Below are positions 5,791 to 6,777 of a DNA stretch of 6,777 bases, piece after piece. The stretch covers positions 1 through 6,777 of the forward strand of contig JAITNO010000089.1 in assembly GCA_031290405.1 (NCBI GenBank), given 5' to 3'. A program made the position numbers and the translations under genes. Source of the stretch: Spirochaetaceae bacterium (GTDB lineage: Bacteria > Spirochaetota > Spirochaetia > Treponematales > Breznakiellaceae). The notes beneath the pieces were generated by a model. That model saw only the letters and a program-made list of their open reading frames with translations, was not told the origin of the DNA and did no database searches. Within the stretch, counting starts at the first letter, position 1. Every line of letters begins with the position of its first letter.

Positions 5791-6147
5791 TCATTCGTCA
5801 CGACGAATGAAACGTTCGTCACGACGAACAAAACGTTCGCCGCGACGAACAAAACGTTCGTCACGACGAACAAAACGTTCGCCGCGACGAACAAAACGTT
5901 CGCCGCGACGAATGAAACGTTCGCCGCGACGAATGAAACGTTCGTCGCGACGAATGAAACGTTCGCCGCGACGAATGAAACGTTCGCCGCGACGAATGAA
6001 ACGTTCGCCGCGACGAATGAAACGTTCGTCACGACGAACAAAACGTTCGTCGTGACGAACAAAACGTTCGTCATGACGAATAAACCGTTCGTCGTGACGA
6101 ACAAAACGTTCGTCATGACGAATGAAACGTTCGTCGTGACGAATGAA
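5791..6147. repeat. Tandem array of seventeen 21-base palindromic units
   Basis: Sixteen contiguous 21-base units start at 5812 and end at 6147, with no spacer and no length change. A seventeenth, more diverged unit (5791-5811) leads them and has the most extended perfect arms (TTCATTCGTC and GACGAATGAA). Each unit reads ACGTTCG, Y, C, R, Y, GACGAA, then CAAA, TGAA or TAAA. The core is the inverted repeat TTCGTC-NN-GACGAA. Seven units (at 5833, 5875, 5896, 5917, 5959, 5980 and 6001) carry TTCGCC in the left arm, always with centre GC. Centres AC, GC, GT and AT all occur. GACGAA is invariant in all units. Neighbouring palindromes are joined by a smaller inverted repeat, CGAAC-aaaac-GTTCG, in the CAAA units. 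The 21-base period equals two turns of B-DNA, so all palindromes face the same side. The function is unknown: candidates are protein-binding sites, an RNA hairpin array, or a neutral satellite. It is not a CRISPR array. Confidence 0.95.
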
Positions 6148-6252
6148 ATGCGTTCGGTAGAGGGAAAAACGCCATTTACCGTTTGAAACGCAGTTGTTAC
6201 GGCCTTAAACCGCCGTCGCAGCCGCAACAGATTTTTATGATAGGAGCTTATT
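6148..6252. other. Leader between the array and the last gene
   Basis: The 105 bases after the array contain CGTTTGAAACG (6180-6190), a small palindrome reminiscent of the GAAACG junctions of the array, and an AAACG/CGTTT inverted repeat (6167-6171 with 6180-6184). TTGAAA (6183-6188) with TTAAAC (6205-6210) is a weak promoter candidate at 16-base spacing. No RNA gene is evident. The ribosome binding site of the next gene, TAGGAG at 6241-6246, closes the region. Confidence 0.3.
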
Positions 6253-6777
6253 ATGGACTGGATGCCCGGAAAACGGCAAGGAAAATTGAACATGGCAATC
6301 ACATGGGTCGCCACATTGTCGGAAGTCAACCCAAACCCCAGCGGAGAGCCAGGGACCAACGCCGCAGCCTGGGGCGTCCCCGACGACCAAGTGGTCGAAC
6401 TCGGCGTGCACATCAACAAATGCTCCGCATTGCTCAATAAAGTGAAAGACCCAACCACAGCGACAAGAGTCCTTCGCAAACAGTGCAAAGCCGCCTTTTT
6501 AATCCTCGATAAGAAAATGCGAGGCCTGCACACCTATTTCTACACCAACAAGTTCCCCGAACTCGAACTCTACCGCCTCGGCCTCATCCCCCACGGCGAA
6601 GGCGGAGCCGGACACTCAAAGGACAGAGAAAACATCGCGTTCAGCCTGCGGACGCTGCCCACAAACCACGAAATCTTCGCCGACTTCCGGCGCCTGGGAG
6701 CCCAGACGCACGACAAAGGCGTCCACCACGCCGCGGAAGCCCGCACGTGGATACTCCCGCTCGACGCCCCCGCGCCA
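6253..6777 (+). CDS. Uncharacterised protein starting MDWMPGKR, truncated by window edge
   Basis: An open frame of 175 codons without a stop runs off the right edge, so only the N-terminal part is seen. The start is supported by TAGGAG six bases before the ATG, and the following ATGs at codons 4 and 14 have worse sites. No signal peptide or membrane segment is visible, so the protein is probably cytoplasmic. The start MDWMPGKRQGKLNMAITW, the AAWGVP segment (38-43), a predicted helix up to about residue 90, and the Arg/His/Tyr-rich stretch around 89-115 resemble a family of hypothetical proteins I have seen in Treponema and Bacteroidota (start DW[MI]P.KR, then AWGIP, then QC.AAF..L...MR). I know of no function for them. 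His-rich segments occur in 138-160 (NHEIFADF, THDKGVHH). Its codons end mostly in C, like the second half of glmS. It is the first gene after the palindromic array, so the array could be its control region. Confidence 0.75.
   Translation, partial: MDWMPGKRQGKLNMAITWVATLSEVNPNPSGEPGTNAAAWGVPDDQVVELGVHINKCSALLNKVKDPTTATRVLRKQCKAAFLILDKKMRGLHTYFYTNKFPELELYRLGLIPHGEGGAGHSKDRENIAFSLRTLPTNHEIFADFRRLGAQTHDKGVHHAAEARTWILPLDAPAP

Noticed and set aside
5791..6147. CRISPR array
   Set aside because: Units are only 21 bases and directly abutting; there are no unique spacers and no cas genes in the window.
5791..6147. LexA/DinR-type SOS boxes at the unit junctions (CGAAC...GTTCG)
   Set aside because: The half-sites are separated by five bases, not the four of the CGAAC-N4-GTTCG box, and half of the junctions read CGAAT. 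Seventeen adjacent SOS boxes would also be implausible.
6230..6260. dif recombination site near the skew switch
   Set aside because: TTTTTATGATAGGAGCTTAT has a vague resemblance to XerC/XerD arms but the arms do not match the consensus, and it coincides with the ribosome binding site of the last gene. No other dif-like sequence was found by eye.
5040..6533. Long minus-strand open frame of 497 codons
   Set aside because: It is antisense to the end of glmS, crosses the hairpin region and the array, and overlaps the gene at 6253 on the other strand. Its openness follows from high GC content and the 21-base period; there is no ribosome binding site at its start.

Overview
The window looks like a stretch of chromosome from a GC-rich bacterium, most likely a spirochaete of the Treponema group (host-associated relatives are plausible). 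This rests on recognising protein families and not on any database search. Supporting signs are a spirochaete-style secreted protein at 2904-3596, a lipoprotein-type glucosaminidase, a periplasmic-type GH3 enzyme with an unusual KHFPGNSG loop, and a truncated protein at the right edge of a family I associate with Treponema and Bacteroidota. Ribosome binding sites are classical AGGAGG types.

Layout. Bases 1-120 are AT-richer than the rest and hold two copies of a direct repeat beside a sequence that resembles the end of an IS21-type insertion sequence. Next comes pduL (183-767), a zinc-dependent phosphate acyltransferase, followed 24 bases later by a glucosaminidase-domain lipoprotein (792-1457). 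A GH3 beta-N-acetylhexosaminidase-like lipoprotein (1449-2669, minus strand) runs into it tail to tail with a 9-base overlap. A divergent 234-base intergenic region separates it from a secreted protein of unknown function (2904-3596). Then comes glmS (3669-5525), complete, with all catalytic residues. A GC-rich, hairpin-rich intergenic stretch (5526-5790) leads into the most striking object of the window: a tandem array of seventeen 21-base units (5791-6147), each an imperfect palindrome with arms TTCGTC/GACGAA. About 100 bases later an uncharacterised gene (from 6253) starts and runs off the right edge.

How it fits together. glmS makes glucosamine-6-phosphate for peptidoglycan, the glucosaminidase would cut peptidoglycan glycan strands, and the GH3 enzyme would release N-acetylglucosamine from muropeptides. 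Three of the six genes therefore touch amino-sugar/cell-wall metabolism, although they are not one operon. PduL lacks the N-terminal targeting extension of microcompartment forms and probably serves ordinary acetyl-CoA/acetyl-phosphate metabolism.

The most interesting observations are the palindromic array, whose period equals two DNA helical turns and whose variable positions are mostly CpG-to-TpG/CpA changes, and a clear reversal of G/C strand skew inside glmS at about 3.9 kb. The skew reversal would fit a replication-terminus region. These two facts together make a protein-bound chromosomal landmark one hypothesis; a hairpin-rich RNA or a neutral satellite repeat are the alternatives.
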